From CAYUYH01 sp964449175 (GTDB lineage Bacteria; Planctomycetota; Phycisphaerae; SM23-33), in the NCBI GenBank assembly GCA_964449175.1, contig CAYUYH010000044.1, forward strand, positions 1 through 13,700: 13,700 nucleotides of DNA, in the 5' to 3' direction. The translations under genes and the position numbers were made by a program. A model generated the notes under the pieces. It searched no databases and was not told the DNA's origin. It saw only the letters and a program-made list of their open reading frames with translations. How positions within the stretch are numbered: position 1 is the stretch's first letter; every line of letters begins with the position of its first letter. Positions 12,775 to 13,700 of the stretch are shown here, piece by piece.

Positions 12775-13700
12775 ATGAACACCAACCGACGGAAACCGGC
12801 GGGCAATCCACAAGTTGAGGAATCCACGGGGCGGATTTCACAGTCCATCAAGGCCAAGGTGCATCGTCGACTGCTTGAGACGATGGACTTCGTCCAGGCC
12901 AGGCAGATGCCGCTGGAGCAGCTCCAGGCGGAGTGCTCGCGGCGAGTGGACGCGCTGCTGAGTGAGCAAGGGCGCCCGCTGTCTACAGCCGACAAGGCGA
13001 AGCTCATCCGCGAGCTGATGGACGACATATTCGGCCTGGGGCCGCTGGAAGTGTTCCTCCGCGACCCGACGGTCAGCGACATCCTCGTCAACGGTCCGCA
13101 CCAGATATACATCGAGCGATTCGGGCGGCTGGAGAAGACCAACGTGACCTTCCGCGACGAGGACCACCTGATGCTGGTGATCCAGCGGATCGCAGCCAAC
13201 ACCGGCCGTCGCATCGACGAAGCCTCGCCCATGCTCGACACGCGCCTTCAGGACGGCACCAGGGTCAACGCCATCATCCCGCCGCTGTCGCTGGTGGGGC
13301 CATCGATGAGCCTTCGGCGATTCGGCGAGATACCGATAGACAGCGACAAGCTGCTCGAGCTTGGCTCCTGGCCCCCGGAGATGGCGCAGTTCGTCCAGCA
13401 CTGCGTGCGCTGCAAGATGAACGTCCTCATCAGCGGCGGCACGGGTACCGGCAAGACCACGCTGCTGAACGTCCTGAGCAAGTGGATTCCGCTTCACGAG
13501 CGCGTGGTGACCATCGAGGACGCCGCCGAGCTCCAACTCCAGCGAGAGCACGTCGTGCGGCTGGAGGTGCGCCCGCCTAACATCGAAGGCAAGGGCGAGG
13601 TCACCCAGCGCGACCTGCTGCGCAACAGCCTGCGCATGAGGCCCGACCGCATCATCATCGGTGAGGTGCGCGGCACCGAGGCGCTGGACATGCTCCAGGC
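12775..13700 (+). CDS. cpaF: CpaF/TadA secretion ATPase (3' truncated by window end)
   Basis: The frame is open from the ATG at 12775 to the window end, giving 308 residues of the usual 430-480. CpaF is the hexameric GSPII_E-type ATPase that powers Flp pilus extension and probably retraction. Visible landmarks are the N-terminal helical region (1-75), FGLGPLEVFLRDPTVSDILVNGP (86-108), the Walker A GGTGTGKTT (221-229, K227), the Asp box with E248/D249 in TIEDAAEL, and the Walker B/GEVRG segment RPDRIIIGEVRG (E297). The arginine-finger and final C-terminal parts are missing. The start lies 6 nt after the cpaE stop, with little Shine-Dalgarno sequence, so it depends on coupling. TadB and TadC platform genes would be expected next, outside the window. 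Confidence 0.95.
   Translation, partial: MNTNRRKPAGNPQVEESTGRISQSIKAKVHRRLLETMDFVQARQMPLEQLQAECSRRVDALLSEQGRPLSTADKAKLIRELMDDIFGLGPLEVFLRDPTVSDILVNGPHQIYIERFGRLEKTNVTFRDEDHLMLVIQRIAANTGRRIDEASPMLDTRLQDGTRVNAIIPPLSLVGPSMSLRRFGEIPIDSDKLLELGSWPPEMAQFVQHCVRCKMNVLISGGTGTGKTTLLNVLSKWIPLHERVVTIEDAAELQLQREHVVRLEVRPPNIEGKGEVTQRDLLRNSLRMRPDRIIIGEVRGTEALDMLQ

Noticed and set aside
1..13700. Insertion sequences, CRISPR arrays, tRNA or rRNA genes
   Set aside because: None was seen: no transposase-like protein, no regularly spaced repeats and no recognisable structural RNA gene on either strand.

Overview
The window is a GC-rich bacterial chromosome segment carrying two complete gene groups and one partial gene. 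Proteins, a 55-residue Flp pilin, planctomycete-like TadG proteins (an N-terminal membrane helix with an Asp/Ala-rich TadG signature, then a large extracellular domain) and a flotillin-like SPFH protein suggest an environmental Gram-negative bacterium. Planctomycetota or a related deep lineage is my guess. No rRNA or taxon marker is present, so this assignment is an inference of low to moderate confidence.

Region 1 (1-588) is the 3' end of a flotillin/SPFH gene followed by a clear intrinsic terminator. Region 2 (649-3258) is a compact rightward operon behind a good sigma70-type promoter with a possible operator. It encodes an ArsR/SmtB repressor with a CxC metal(loid) motif, a DUF318/ArsP-type permease, a TrmO-family tRNA methyltransferase and a 77-residue thioredoxin-like CPKC protein. 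The repressor-permease-small thioredoxin trio fits efflux of a thiol-reactive metal(loid) or organoarsenical. TrmO is the unexpected member.

Region 3 (3320-13700) is a tad (Flp type IVb pilus) locus split between strands. Leftward genes encode minor or accessory components: a TadE pseudopilin followed by a TadG-like von Willebrand A protein (4768-5184 and 3320-4738), and separately a TadG-like protein with a glycine-rich beta-solenoid-like body (5636-6922). Rightward genes are flp pilin, cpaA/tadV prepilin peptidase, a second tadE, cpaB/rcpC, cpaC/rcpA secretin, cpaE/tadZ and cpaF/tadA, the last cut by the window end. The inner-membrane platform genes (tadB, tadC) are not in the window and probably lie downstream.

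Expression signals are unusually readable. The flp gene has a near-consensus promoter about 345 nt upstream of its start, a structured leader, and a perfect 10-bp GC terminator straight after its stop, so pilin is probably made in excess over the machinery. A nested stem-loop covers the weak ribosome-binding region of cpaA, and another hairpin abuts the cpaE ribosome-binding site. The strongest leads for follow-up are the flp leader RNA, the TadG/beta-solenoid protein and TrmO inside an ArsR-controlled operon. I did not find a wholly unknown system.
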